A DNA stretch of 37,952 bases from positions 1,293,364 through 1,331,315 of the forward strand of contig NZ_LT706966.1 of NCBI RefSeq assembly GCF_900155575.1, given 5' to 3'. Shown piece by piece: positions 14,554-26,259 of this stretch. How positions within the stretch are numbered: position 1 is the stretch's first letter; each line of letters begins with the position of its first letter. Position numbers and translations under genes: made by a program. Source of the stretch: Actinotignum timonense (lineage in GTDB: Bacteria; Actinomycetota; Actinomycetes; Actinomycetales; Actinomycetaceae). The notes below the pieces were generated by a model, which worked only from the letters and a program-made list of their open reading frames with translations, was not told where the DNA came from and ran no database searches.

Positions 14554-14591
14554 CGTTGCCGATCCTGCGGGTAAGACCGGAAGGAGGCCCC

Positions 14592-15113
14592 ATGGCACGG
14601 ACCGATAAGTCTGCAGCGATTGCGGAACTCAAGGAGCTCTTCGAGAACTCCACCGCTGTGCTGTTTACTGAGTACCGTGGCCTGACGGTCGGCCAGATGA
14701 AAGATCTGCGCCGGTCGTTCCAGGGTGGAGCTGTCTACAAGGTCGCCAAGAACACCCTTCTTGATATCGCCGCGAAGCAGGCCGGAGTCGAGGTAGCGGA
14801 GGGGACCTTCCAGGGTCCGACCGCCGTTGCTTTCGTCACCGGTGAAGCTCCGGAAGCCGCGAAGGCCCTCAAGACCTTCGCCAAGGAGAACGAAGCCCTT
14901 ATCCTCAAGGGCGGCGTGATGGACGGCGCCCAGCTGTCCGCAGACGACGTCAAGCAGCTCGCGGAACTCGAATCCCGCGAAGTCCTGCTGGCCAAGTCCG
15001 CCGGTGTTCTCAAGGCGCTCATGTACCAGGCAGCGTACGTACTCAACGCGCCGGCCACCAAGGCCGTTCGCACCATCGACGCCTTGCGCGCCAAGCAGGA
15101 AGCGGCTGCGTAG
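14592..15113 (+). CDS. rplJ: 50S ribosomal protein L10
   Basis: A 173-residue protein: MARTDKSAAIAELKELFENS at the N terminus, then FTEYRGLTVGQMKDLR and KVAKNTLLDIAAKQAG, which bind rRNA. The C-terminal helix carries the L7/L12 dimers. L10 anchors the stalk that recruits translation GTPases. The ATG at 14592 has a strong AAGGAGG. Normal length; in an operon with rplL. Confidence 0.97.
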   Translation: MARTDKSAAIAELKELFENSTAVLFTEYRGLTVGQMKDLRRSFQGGAVYKVAKNTLLDIAAKQAGVEVAEGTFQGPTAVAFVTGEAPEAAKALKTFAKENEALILKGGVMDGAQLSADDVKQLAELESREVLLAKSAGVLKALMYQAAYVLNAPATKAVRTIDALRAKQEAAA

Positions 15114-15295
15114 CCACTTCCACCTCGGAATATCACGGGTATCGAATAGCGACTATCACGGATATTTCGGAGTTTTCGCGGCTCGGCATACGCGTCGCGG
15201 AGCGGCCCCCAGCCGCGCACCCAGTTAGATCTGCACGGCAGGTATTTCTGCCCATCAGATAGAGTCTGCTCGCTAGAGCGGAAAGGAAGGCCATC

Positions 15296-15685
15296 ATGGC
15301 TAAGCTCTCGACCGAAGAGCTCATTGCAGCTTTCAAGGAGCTCACCCTCGTTGAGCTCAACGATTTCGTCAAGGCGTTCGAAGAGGAATTCGACGTTGAA
15401 GCCGCGGCTCCCGTTGCCGCCGTTGCCGCTCCGGCCGCTGCCGGTGGCGACGCCGGTGCTGCCGCCGAAGAGAAGTCCGACTTCGATGTTGTTATCGAAG
15501 CCGCTGGCGACAAGAAGGTTGCGGTCATCAAGGAAGTCCGCGCCCTCACCTCCCTCGGCCTCAAGGAAGCCAAGGACCTCGTGGACTCGGCTCCCAAGGC
15601 CGTCCTCGAAGGTGTGGACAAGGACACCGCCGAAAAGGCCAAGGAAGCCCTCGAGGGCGCCGGCGCCACCGTTACCCTCAAGTAA
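15296..15685 (+). CDS. rplL: 50S ribosomal protein L7/L12
   Basis: A 129-residue stalk protein. The N-terminal dimerisation domain ([20 protein letters not shown]) is followed by an Ala/Pro/Val-rich hinge (about residues 38-58), then the C-terminal domain with [20 protein letters not shown], which touches EF-Tu and EF-G. RBS GAAAGGAAGG. The 182-bp gap after rplJ holds two near-identical TATCACGG boxes (from 15132 and 15154) and a small GGCAG/CTGCC hairpin (15237-15252), which may tune L12 output relative to L10. Confidence 0.97.
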   Translation: MAKLSTEELIAAFKELTLVELNDFVKAFEEEFDVEAAAPVAAVAAPAAAGGDAGAAAEEKSDFDVVIEAAGDKKVAVIKEVRALTSLGLKEAKDLVDSAPKAVLEGVDKDTAEKAKEALEGAGATVTLK

Positions 15686-15734
15686 CACGGCACGCCGAAA
15701 ACTCGGCTAATCGGCTGAAAAATCAGCCATCGGC

Positions 15735-15797
15735 GCGCGGGCTTCACGCCCGCGCTCCACTCCACAAGCGGATACGCCCCGGCGTATCCGCTTGTTT
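15735..15797 (+). terminator. Two tandem terminator hairpins after rplL
   Basis: The first is GCGCGGGC (15735-15742)/GCCCGCGC (15748-15755). The second is ACAAGCGGATACGCC (15764-15778)/GGCGTATCCGCTTGT (15781-15795), 15 bp with almost no loop, then TTGGTTT. Confidence 0.8.
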
Positions 15798-15852
15798 GGT
15801 TTCCGTGATGTGAGACCCCGTGCTATTGGCCGTCCGGCGCCGTGCTGGATCG

Positions 15853-15942
15853 CAAAGTGGTACTGGAGCTACAGTCAAACCACGATTTTCTGTCGTGGAG
15901 TACCACTTTGTCAGTCCCGATGTTCTCCAGTACCACTTTGTC
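15853..15942 (+). repeat. Three copies of a 12-14 bp box upstream of the GNAT gene
   Basis: CAAAGTGGTACTGGAG (15853-15868) is the exact inverse of CTCCAGTACCACTTTG (15925-15940). A third copy, AGTACCACTTTGTC (15899-15912), repeats directly at 15929-15942, exactly 30 bp away. Between the first two copies lies a CCACGA/TCGTGG hairpin (15880-15898). It could be an operator array or the ends of a very small element. Confidence 0.7.
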
Positions 15943-15972
15943 GCGATGGTACGCACGAAGGTTGTTCCCGGC

Positions 15973-15978
15973 TACACT
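15973..15978 (+). promoter_or_regulatory. -10 element upstream of the GNAT gene
   Basis: TACACT with no good -35; a start near 15985 would place GTG 15986 at the 5' end of the mRNA. Confidence 0.3.
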
Positions 15979-15985
15979 GGCACGG

Positions 15986-16117
15986 GTGAGCATCGGCGCA
16001 CAGGCGGATGCGAGGCCCGAGGCAGGGCCGGAAACGGATACCAGCTCGCCCCGGAAACGAGCCGGGACGAGCCCGGAAACGCCCCGGAAACGAGCCCGGA
16101 TACAAACTCAACGATGA
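15986..16117 (+). CDS. Possible 43-residue leader ORF before the GNAT gene
   Basis: GTG at 15986 opens a 43-codon frame (VSIGAQADARPEAGPETDTS at its start, then Arg/Lys/Thr/Pro-rich). Its TGA stop (16115-16117) overlaps the ATG at 16114 as ATGA, the usual arrangement for translational coupling. A -10 TACACT lies 7 bp upstream, so it could be translated as a leaderless message. The composition is low-complexity and all three forward frames are open here, so it may not be real. Confidence 0.25.
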   Translation: MSIGAQADARPEAGPETDTSSPRKRAGTSPETPRKRARIQTQR

Positions 16118-17202
16118 TAACGAAGACGAACGTGAAGATGACGCAGGAAACAACGACGAATCACAGCCCCGAATCGTGCTTAAACCAGAGCTCCGAATCG
16201 CCCCAGGAGCAAACCCTGAACCCGGGCTCAAAGAAGAGCCCGAGTCAGACCCCGGAGCAAAGCCCGAACCAGCGCTCAAGCGAAGCCCTGAGTTGGCGCC
16301 CCCTCACCCCGAGCGATATTCCTGCGTGGGCCGCGCTGGGCGCCGCGGATCCTTCTCTGCTCCACTCCGCCACGGAGCGCGATCTGCGCGATTTCCTCGC
16401 CAATCCTGAGGTCGATCCGGCCACTGAAACCCTCGCGCTGTACCGCGGCGATCACCTCCTCGCCGGAGCCACCGTATCCACGATGGGCGACGTCGACCAA
16501 GATGATGACCTCGATATTTATATCGGCTATGCCTGCCCGGACCTCACGTACCTCCCCGAACTCCTCAGCCGCTGCGAGCAGCTCGCCATCGGACTCGCCG
16601 AACGCTCCGAAACCCGCTATTCCGGGCTGTCGGTGCAGGTAGCGCGCGATGATGACGCAGAAGAAACCAACGCGGCGCTGGGAGAGCTCGGCTACCGCCT
16701 CACCCGCAAATACGAAGTGATGCGCCGCCCGGCCGCGCAAATCCCTACCGTCCACATCGACGGCGTGACCTTCCGCGCCCCCACCCTCGCCGACGAAGAA
16801 CCGCTGCGCCTCGCCCACGCCGAAGCTTTCCGTGACCACTACGGGCGTTACGATTACGAGGCCGCATCCTGGCACTCCTTCCTCACCGGGTGGCGCATGC
16901 GCCTGGACTGCTCCGTCGTGGCGCTCAGCGAAGAAACCGGCGCGGTAGTGGGCTACGCGCTCGCCAATGACTACGGCACCGAGCTCTATATCGAATATCT
17001 CGGCTCGCTGCGGGCCGTGCGCGGGCGCGGGGTGGGCGGCCAGCTTGTGGACCGGGTCATCACCAATGCGGCACGGGCCGGGTATGCCACCGTAGGGCTG
17101 GACGTGGATACCCATAGTTCCACCGGGGCCGGCCGGCTGTACACCGCCCACGGGTTTGAAGGCTACTGCGCCGAGGTGACCCTCGAAAAACGCTTGCGCT
17201 AG
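16114..17202 (+). CDS. GNAT-family N-acetyltransferase, two GNAT domains
   Basis: From ATG 16114 the protein is 362 residues. Residues 1-65 are a disordered Ser/Pro/Gln/Thr-rich tail. Two GNAT-fold halves follow. The first (starting WRPLTPSDIPAWAALGAADP) is divergent. The second (starting FRAPTLADEEPLRLAHAEAF) has the acetyl-CoA loop VRGRGVGGQLVDRVI and ends with YTAHGFEGY. A double GNAT layout is also found in mycothiol synthase MshD, but no specific similarity proves that role; the substrate is unknown. The frame is open back to 15820, so ATG 15946 and ATG 16138 are alternative starts. 16114 is favoured by the ATGA overlap with the small upstream frame. None has a convincing ribosome binding site. 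It is an insertion between rplL and rpoB. Confidence 0.7.
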   Translation: MITKTNVKMTQETTTNHSPESCLNQSSESPQEQTLNPGSKKSPSQTPEQSPNQRSSEALSWRPLTPSDIPAWAALGAADPSLLHSATERDLRDFLANPEVDPATETLALYRGDHLLAGATVSTMGDVDQDDDLDIYIGYACPDLTYLPELLSRCEQLAIGLAERSETRYSGLSVQVARDDDAEETNAALGELGYRLTRKYEVMRRPAAQIPTVHIDGVTFRAPTLADEEPLRLAHAEAFRDHYGRYDYEAASWHSFLTGWRMRLDCSVVALSEETGAVVGYALANDYGTELYIEYLGSLRAVRGRGVGGQLVDRVITNAARAGYATVGLDVDTHSSTGAGRLYTAHGFEGYCAEVTLEKRLR

Positions 17203-17221
17203 AGGAGGTGACCACGCGGGA

Positions 17222-17236
17222 CTGCGGCGTCGTCGT
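17222..17236 (+). repeat. Dispersed intergenic motif, copy 7 (variant B)
   Basis: CTGCGGCGTCGTCGT, 19 bp after the GNAT stop codon. Confidence 0.55.
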
Positions 17237-17391
17237 GCTACCGGAACGCCCCGAGCAACGGCGCCCCGGCGCACGCAAGCTCGCCACCCGGCCCGGGCCG
17301 CGCCACATACGCACGCACCCGCAGACCTGCGCGAACGCCCCGCGCCCCGGCGCCCCGGCGCGCCCGCACTTGCATGTACGCCGTTCTTGTG

Positions 17392-17405
17392 CGAAAGTAC
17401 TTTCG
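17392..17405 (+). promoter_or_regulatory. 14-bp perfect palindrome upstream of rpoB
   Basis: CGAAAGTACTTTCG. The half GAAAGTAC recurs in the S10 promoter (33513-33520). It could be a regulator site for rpoBC; no regulator is assigned. Confidence 0.4.
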
Positions 17406-17485
17406 GACGATGAAGTTCAGATGAGATACCGGCACCGCCAAGCGCTGGTATCCCTATGTGTGACCCCTCGCATAGGCCTGGGGTC

Positions 17486-17514
17486 TTGGTTCTTGCCGTT
17501 AAAACGTGTAGTGT
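17486..17514 (+). promoter_or_regulatory. Promoter for rpoB-rpoC
   Basis: TTGGTT (17486-17491), 17 bp, TAGTGT (17509-17514). The start is predicted near 17521, about 120 nt before rpoB. Confidence 0.5.
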
Positions 17515-17639
17515 AGAAACTTGCGTTGACACTCCTATGCCCTTGATCACCTCCGCAGCGCTTTTCGGCGTGATATCGCGGTTTTCGGTGAGGGTGACTG
17601 GATTGTCCTTCTGCCAGATTCGTCAGGGAAGGATCCACT

Positions 17640-20600
17640 TTGGCTGCTTCGCGCACATACTCGCTCGCTGCACATAACGGCAAGCCGGTTGTTGACCGCG
17701 TATCTTTCGCGAAAATCCATGAACCACTGCAAGTGCCGAATTTGCTCGGCCTCCAAACCGATAGTTTCGGTTGGCTGATCGGCTCGGATAAATGGGTCGC
17801 GGAAAACCCCGGCGTTCAGTCCGGGCTCGAAGAAATCTTCGAAGAAATTTCCCCGATCGAAAATGCCGCGCAAACCATGGGCCTGGTGCTCTCCGCCCCG
17901 CATCTCGAGGAACCGAAGTACTCCATCCTCGAATGCCGCGAACGCGATCTCACCTACTCGGCCCCCCTGTACGTCACCGCGGAATTCCAGAACTACGAAA
18001 CGGGCGAAATCAAGTCGCAGACCACCTTCATTGGCGACTTCCCGCTCATGACGGACCGCGGTACCTTCATCGTGAACGGTACCGAGCGTGTAGTGGTGTC
18101 CCAGCTGGTGCGTTCCCCGGGCGTGTACTTCGAGCGCACCGCGGATAAGACCTCCGATAAGGATATTTACAACACCAAGGTGATTCCCTCCCGCGGCGCC
18201 TGGCTGGAATTCGAAATCGATAAGCGCGATGCGGTGGGCGTGCGCGTGGACCGCAAGCGTAAGCAGTCCGTGACCGTATTCCTCAAGGCCCTGGGCATGA
18301 CGGAATCGGAAATTCGCGAAACCTTCTCCGAATTCCCCATCCTCATTGACACCCTGGAAAAGGACACCGTCCACAACCAGGAAGAAGCCCTGCAGGATCT
18401 CTACCGCAAGCTGCGCCCGGGTGAACCGCCCACAGCGGAAGCGGGCCGTACCCTGCTCAATAACTTCTACTTCAACCCCAAGCGGTACGACACCGCGAAG
18501 GTGGGGCGCTACAAGATCAACAAGAAGCTGGGCCTGCCGGAGGATAACACCGCTCGCCAGCTCACGCTCACGGATATCACCGCGGCGCTGCGCTACCTGC
18601 TTGCCCTCCACCAGGGCATGGATCGCATGGGGGAGGACGGCGAATTCCCGACCATCCTGTGCGCCGAAGGTGCCACCCCGGTGCGCGTGAGCACCGATGA
18701 TATTGACAACTTCTCCAACCGGCGCGTGCGCGCGGTCGGTGAGCTCATCCAGAACCAGGTCCGCACCGGTTTGGCGCGCCTGGACCGGATGGTGCGCGAA
18801 CGCATGACCACTCAGGAAGTGGAAGCGATTACGCCCTCCTCGCTCATCAATATCCGCCCGATTGTCGCCGCGATTAAGGAGTTCTTCGGAACGTCCCAGC
18901 TTTCGCAGTTCATGGATCAGAACAACCCGCTGGCGGGCCTGACCCACAAGCGCCGCCTCTCGGCCCTCGGCCCGGGCGGTCTGTCCCGTGATCGCGCGGG
19001 CATGGAAGTGCGCGACGTGCACCCCTCGCATTACGGGCGCATGTGCCCCATCGAAACTCCGGAAGGTCCGAACATCGGCCTCATCGGTTCGCTGGCCTCC
19101 TTCGCGCAGATCAATTCCTTCGGCTTCATCGAAACGCCCTACCGGCGCGTGGTCGATGGCCGGGTCACGAACGAGATCGATTACCTCCAGGCCGGGGACG
19201 AAGATAACCACAATATCGCCCAGGCCGAAGCGCCCATCGACGCGGACGGCCACTTCCTGGAAGAAGAAGCGCTCGTGCGCGTTCCGGGCGGCGAACCGGC
19301 CCTCGTTCCGGTGGACGAAATCGATTACATGGACGTGTCCGCGCGCCAGATGGTTTCCATCGGTACCGGCATGATTCCCTTCCTCGAGCACGACGATGCC
19401 AACCGCGCCCTCATGGGTGCGAATATGCAGCGCCAGGCCGTGCCGCTCATCCGCCCGGTTTCCCCGTACGTGGGAACCGGCTGGGAGATGCGTTGCGCGG
19501 TTGACTCCGGTGACGTGACGGTGGCCGCGGCCCCCGGCGTGGTCACCGAAGTGGATGCCGACGCCGTGCACGTGGAACAGGACGACGGCCGCCACGTCAT
19601 CTACAAGATGTCCAAGTTCGAACGTTCCAACCCCGGCAACTGCATTAACCAGCGCGTGGTCGTTTCCGCTGGGGACCGCCTGGAAGCGGGAACTCTTATT
19701 GCCGACGGCGCAGCTACCGAAGGTGGCGAACTCGCGCTGGGGCAGAACTTGCTCGTGGCCTTCATGTCCTGGAATGGCTACAACTACGAAGACGCCATCA
19801 TCCTCTCCGAGCGCTGCGTGCGCGATGACCTCCTCACCTCGATCCACATCGAGGAACACGAGGTCGATGCGCGTGATACCAAGCTCGGCCCGGAGGAAAT
19901 CACCCGCGATATCCCCAATGTGTCTGAGGAAATGCTTTCGCATCTCGATGATCACGGGATTATTCGCATCGGTGCGGAAGTGCGCGCCGGCGATATCATC
20001 GTGGGCAAGATTACCCCCAAGGGGGAAACCGAACTCACCAGCGAAGAGCGCCTGCTGCGCGCCATCTTCGGGGAGAAGGCCAAGGAAGTTCGCGATACCT
20101 CGCTGCGCGTCCCGCACGGCGAATCCGGCATCGTCATCGATATCCGCCAGTTCGATAAGGAAAATAACGACGAACTGCCCTCGGATGTTAATGAGACCGT
20201 TCGCGTGTACATCGCCCAGCGCCGCAAGATCACGGTGGGCGATAAGATGGCCGGCCGCCACGGAAATAAGGGCGTTATCTCCCGCATTCTTCCGGTGGAA
20301 GATATGCCCTTCATGGAAGACGGCACCCCGGTTGATATCATCCTCAACCCGCTGGGCGTTCCCGGCCGCATGAACCTCGGCCAGGTGTACGAACTGCACC
20401 TGGGTTGGGTGGCTTCCCGCGGGTGGGATGCCAGCGCCGCCCGGGAAGCGGGTGAAGAATGGGCCCTGCGCCTGCCCGAAGATACCGTCAAGGCCGCCCC
20501 GGGTACCCGGGTTGCCACCCCGGTATTCGACGGCCTCCAGGCCGATGAGCTGGACGGACTGCTCCAGTCCACCCTCCCGGATGCGGAAGGCCACACCCTG

Positions 20601-21137
20601 GTCAATCGCTTCGGCAAGGCCCGGCTCTTCGACGGGCGCACCGGCGATCCCTTCCCGGATCCGGTCTCGGTTGGCTACATGTACATGCTCAAGCTGCACC
20701 ACCTCGTGGATGATAAGATCCACGCCCGGTCCACCGGTCCGTACTCGATGGTGACCCAGCAGCCCCTGGGCGGTAAGGCACAATTCGGCGGCCAGCGCTT
20801 CGGTGAAATGGAAGTGTGGGCCCTGGAAGCTTACGGTGCCGCACACACCCTGCAGGAAATGCTCACGATCAAGTCCGACGACACCGTGGGCCGCGTCAAG
20901 GTGTACGAAGCCATCGTCAAGGGCGATAACGTCCCCGAAGCTGGTATTCCGGAATCCTTCAAGGTTCTTATGCAGGAAATGCGGTCGCTGTGCCTGAATG
21001 TGGCAGCTCTCGATGCATCCGGTCAGGTCATTGACCTCCAGGATGCAGAAGAAGATCGCATGCGCGCTGCGGCCGGCCCGGAGGAGCCCGTGCTGCAGAC
21101 CGGTCTGGAGGATCTGTCCACCGGAGCCGACTTCTAA
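17640..21137 (+). CDS. rpoB: DNA-directed RNA polymerase subunit beta
   Basis: A 1165-residue catalytic subunit of RNA polymerase. The TTG at 17640 is the start: AGGGAAGGA lies 6-14 bp upstream and the protein then begins [20 protein letters not shown]. The rifampicin region reads [18 protein letters not shown] ... [13 protein letters not shown], with D426, H436 and S441 (E. coli D516, H526, S531) all of the sensitive type. [28 protein letters not shown] and [20 protein letters not shown] are further conserved blocks; the last contacts beta'. The C terminus ends in an acidic tail. The gap to rpoC is 45 bp, so the two are one operon. Confidence 0.98.
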   Translation: MAASRTYSLAAHNGKPVVDRVSFAKIHEPLQVPNLLGLQTDSFGWLIGSDKWVAENPGVQSGLEEIFEEISPIENAAQTMGLVLSAPHLEEPKYSILECRERDLTYSAPLYVTAEFQNYETGEIKSQTTFIGDFPLMTDRGTFIVNGTERVVVSQLVRSPGVYFERTADKTSDKDIYNTKVIPSRGAWLEFEIDKRDAVGVRVDRKRKQSVTVFLKALGMTESEIRETFSEFPILIDTLEKDTVHNQEEALQDLYRKLRPGEPPTAEAGRTLLNNFYFNPKRYDTAKVGRYKINKKLGLPEDNTARQLTLTDITAALRYLLALHQGMDRMGEDGEFPTILCAEGATPVRVSTDDIDNFSNRRVRAVGELIQNQVRTGLARLDRMVRERMTTQEVEAITPSSLINIRPIVAAIKEFFGTSQLSQFMDQNNPLAGLTHKRRLSALGPGGLSRDRAGMEVRDVHPSHYGRMCPIETPEGPNIGLIGSLASFAQINSFGFIETPYRRVVDGRVTNEIDYLQAGDEDNHNIAQAEAPIDADGHFLEEEALVRVPGGEPALVPVDEIDYMDVSARQMVSIGTGMIPFLEHDDANRALMGANMQRQAVPLIRPVSPYVGTGWEMRCAVDSGDVTVAAAPGVVTEVDADAVHVEQDDGRHVIYKMSKFERSNPGNCINQRVVVSAGDRLEAGTLIADGAATEGGELALGQNLLVAFMSWNGYNYEDAIILSERCVRDDLLTSIHIEEHEVDARDTKLGPEEITRDIPNVSEEMLSHLDDHGIIRIGAEVRAGDIIVGKITPKGETELTSEERLLRAIFGEKAKEVRDTSLRVPHGESGIVIDIRQFDKENNDELPSDVNETVRVYIAQRRKITVGDKMAGRHGNKGVISRILPVEDMPFMEDGTPVDIILNPLGVPGRMNLGQVYELHLGWVASRGWDASAAREAGEEWALRLPEDTVKAAPGTRVATPVFDGLQADELDGLLQSTLPDAEGHTLVNRFGKARLFDGRTGDPFPDPVSVGYMYMLKLHHLVDDKIHARSTGPYSMVTQQPLGGKAQFGGQRFGEMEVWALEAYGAAHTLQEMLTIKSDDTVGRVKVYEAIVKGDNVPEAGIPESFKVLMQEMRSLCLNVAALDASGQVIDLQDAEEDRMRAAAGPEEPVLQTGLEDLSTGADF

Positions 21138-21182
21138 AATCTCAAATCTTCTTAGTGGCGCACAACATCGGAAGTAGGAATC

Positions 21183-25070
<3,888 letters not shown>

Positions 25071-25098
25071 ATAAGTTCCCCGGTAGCGGGGGAGTTCC

Positions 25099-25131
25099 CA
25101 GCGGGGCGGCCACGGTGTGGCCGCCCCGCTG
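25099..25131 (+). terminator. Terminator after rpoC
   Basis: CAGCGGGGCGGCCAC (25099-25113) pairs perfectly with GTGGCCGCCCCGCTG (25117-25131). The T run is replaced by motif copy 8, so the transcript end lacks a normal U tract. Confidence 0.65.
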
Positions 25132-25144
25132 CGGCGTCGTCGTA
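25128..25144 (+). repeat. Dispersed intergenic motif, copy 8 (variant B)
   Basis: GCTGCGGCGTCGTCGTA; its first four bases are the end of the rpoC terminator stem. Confidence 0.6.
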
Positions 25145-25222
25145 AAAAGAAACGCGGCGCAGAAAAACGGCCCGGGTGGGCCCGCAGCCCGTGTGTTTCC
25201 TAACACCTCAGCCCGCGAAGCT

Positions 25223-25252
25223 TTGACGGCTCCTCGCATTAACCGCTATTCT
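25223..25252 (+). promoter_or_regulatory. Upstream promoter of the rpsL operon
   Basis: TTGACG (25223-25228), 18 bp, TATTCT (25247-25252); expected start near 25259. Confidence 0.55.
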
Positions 25253-25341
25253 TGTTTAGGTTGCCTGTTTGCGGGTCTGTTGTGGCGGCCCTCGGCCGTC
25301 CCGTAATGAGCGGTGTGCGTTCGGGCAGATTTGGCAAACGT

Positions 25342-25347
25342 TATAAT
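25342..25347 (+). promoter_or_regulatory. Second -10 element of the rpsL operon
   Basis: A consensus TATAAT with a weak -35. The start would be about 19 nt before the rpsL GTG, so the operon probably has two promoters. Confidence 0.45.
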
Positions 25348-25372
25348 ATTCATCTGTCTATCAGGAGAAGTA

Positions 25373-25747
25373 GTGCCTACAATTCAGCAGCTGGTCCGCG
25401 AGGGCCGCGCGAAGAAGAAGCGCGCTCCTAAGCGCCCGGCGCTTAAGGGGAGCCCCCAGCGTCGTGGGGTGTGCACCCGCGTGTTCACCACCACCCCCAA
25501 GAAACCGAACTCTGCGCTCCGTAAGGTTGCCCGTGTTCGCTTGTCCTCCGGCATCGAAGTGACGGCGTACATTCCCGGTGAAGGTCACAACCTGCAGGAA
25601 CACTCCATTGTCCTCGTTCGCGGCGGTGGCGTGAAGGACCTCCCCGGTGTGCGGTACAAGATCGTCCGCGGCGCCCTTGACACCCAGGGCGTGAAGAGCC
25701 GCAACCAGGCTCGTTCCCGTTACGGCGCCAAGAAGGAGAAGAAGTAA
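25373..25747 (+). CDS. rpsL: 30S ribosomal protein S12
   Basis: A 124-residue protein, starting at GTG 25373 after AGGAGAAG ([20 protein letters not shown]). S12 lies at the decoding centre and sets accuracy and streptomycin response. [12 protein letters not shown] includes the wild-type K43, and K88 is also present. However, the loop reads [10 protein letters not shown]: residue 86 is Gly (codon GGC), where nearly all S12 proteins that I know have Arg (RGGRVKDLPG). Otherwise the sequence is typical of actinobacteria. First gene of rpsL-rpsG-fusA-tuf; its stop overlaps the rpsG ATG (TAATG). Confidence 0.97.
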   Translation: MPTIQQLVREGRAKKKRAPKRPALKGSPQRRGVCTRVFTTTPKKPNSALRKVARVRLSSGIEVTAYIPGEGHNLQEHSIVLVRGGGVKDLPGVRYKIVRGALDTQGVKSRNQARSRYGAKKEKK

Positions 25748-26217
25748 TGCCTCGTAAGGGTCCGGTTAAGAAGCGTCCGCTGGTTAGCGATCCGGTTTAC
25801 AATTCCCAGCTGGTGACCCAGCTGGTCAACCGCGTGCTCGTGGATGGCAAGAAGTCCCTGGCGCAGTCCATCGTCTACGGTGCGATGGAAGGCGTGGCGG
25901 AAAAGTCCGGGCAGGATGCCCTGGCGGTTCTCAAGCGCGCTATGGATAACATTCGTCCGCAGCTGGAAGTGCGTTCCCGCCGTGTTGGTGGCGCCACCTA
26001 CCAGGTGCCGGTGGAAGTCAAGGCTGGCCGTTCCACGGCCCTCGGCCTGCGCTGGCTGGTGGAATTCGCGCGCCAGCGCCGCGAAAACACCATGACGGAA
26101 CGTCTCCTCAACGAAATCCTCGATGCCTCCAACGGCCTTGGTGGTGCTGTGAAGCGCCGCGAGGATACCCACCGCATGGCGGAAGCCAATAAGGCCTTCG
26201 CCCACTACCGCTGGTAA
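25747..26217 (+). CDS. rpsG: 30S ribosomal protein S7
   Basis: A 156-residue protein, [20 protein letters not shown], ending AHYRW. It nucleates assembly of the small-subunit head by binding 16S rRNA. The ATG overlaps the last base of the rpsL stop codon, and the ribosome binding site AAGGAGAAG lies inside the end of rpsL, giving translational coupling. [20 protein letters not shown] is the conserved block. Standard length. Confidence 0.97.
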   Translation: MPRKGPVKKRPLVSDPVYNSQLVTQLVNRVLVDGKKSLAQSIVYGAMEGVAEKSGQDALAVLKRAMDNIRPQLEVRSRRVGGATYQVPVEVKAGRSTALGLRWLVEFARQRRENTMTERLLNEILDASNGLGGAVKRREDTHRMAEANKAFAHYRW

Positions 26218-26259
26218 TCACCAGGGTTATCTGACCCGCGATATAGAAGAGAGCGAAAA

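Larger units (their letters stand above)
14237..14591 (+). other. Intergenic region before rplJ
   Basis: It holds motif copy 6, a perfect palindrome ACCGCCGGCGGT (14305-14316), the rplJ promoter, the L10 leader and its terminator hairpin. No protein-coding gene was recognised. Confidence 0.6.
17203..17639 (+). other. Intergenic region upstream of rpoB
   Basis: It contains motif copy 7, a GC-rich low-complexity stretch (to about 17370), the palindrome at 17392-17405, the promoter at 17486-17514, and a leader of about 120 nt. An open frame from GTG 17208 is Arg/Pro-rich and is not believed to be a gene. Confidence 0.6.
25071..25372 (+). other. Intergenic region between rpoC and rpsL
   Basis: It holds the rpoC terminator, motif copy 8 overlapping it, and two promoters and a short leader for rpsL. 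No gene was seen. Confidence 0.6.

Noticed and set aside
15842-16117. A longer 91-codon frame including the repeat boxes
   Set aside because: Translation through the box array is unlikely, and no start signal precedes it; only the part from GTG 15986 was kept, with low confidence.
17208-17516. A 102-codon + frame from GTG after AGAGGAG, upstream of rpoB
   Set aside because: Arg/Pro-rich, spans the motif copy, palindrome and rpoB promoter, and resembles no family.
18912-18959. Rifampicin resistance changes in rpoB
   Set aside because: The residues matching E. coli D516, H526 and S531 are all wild type.
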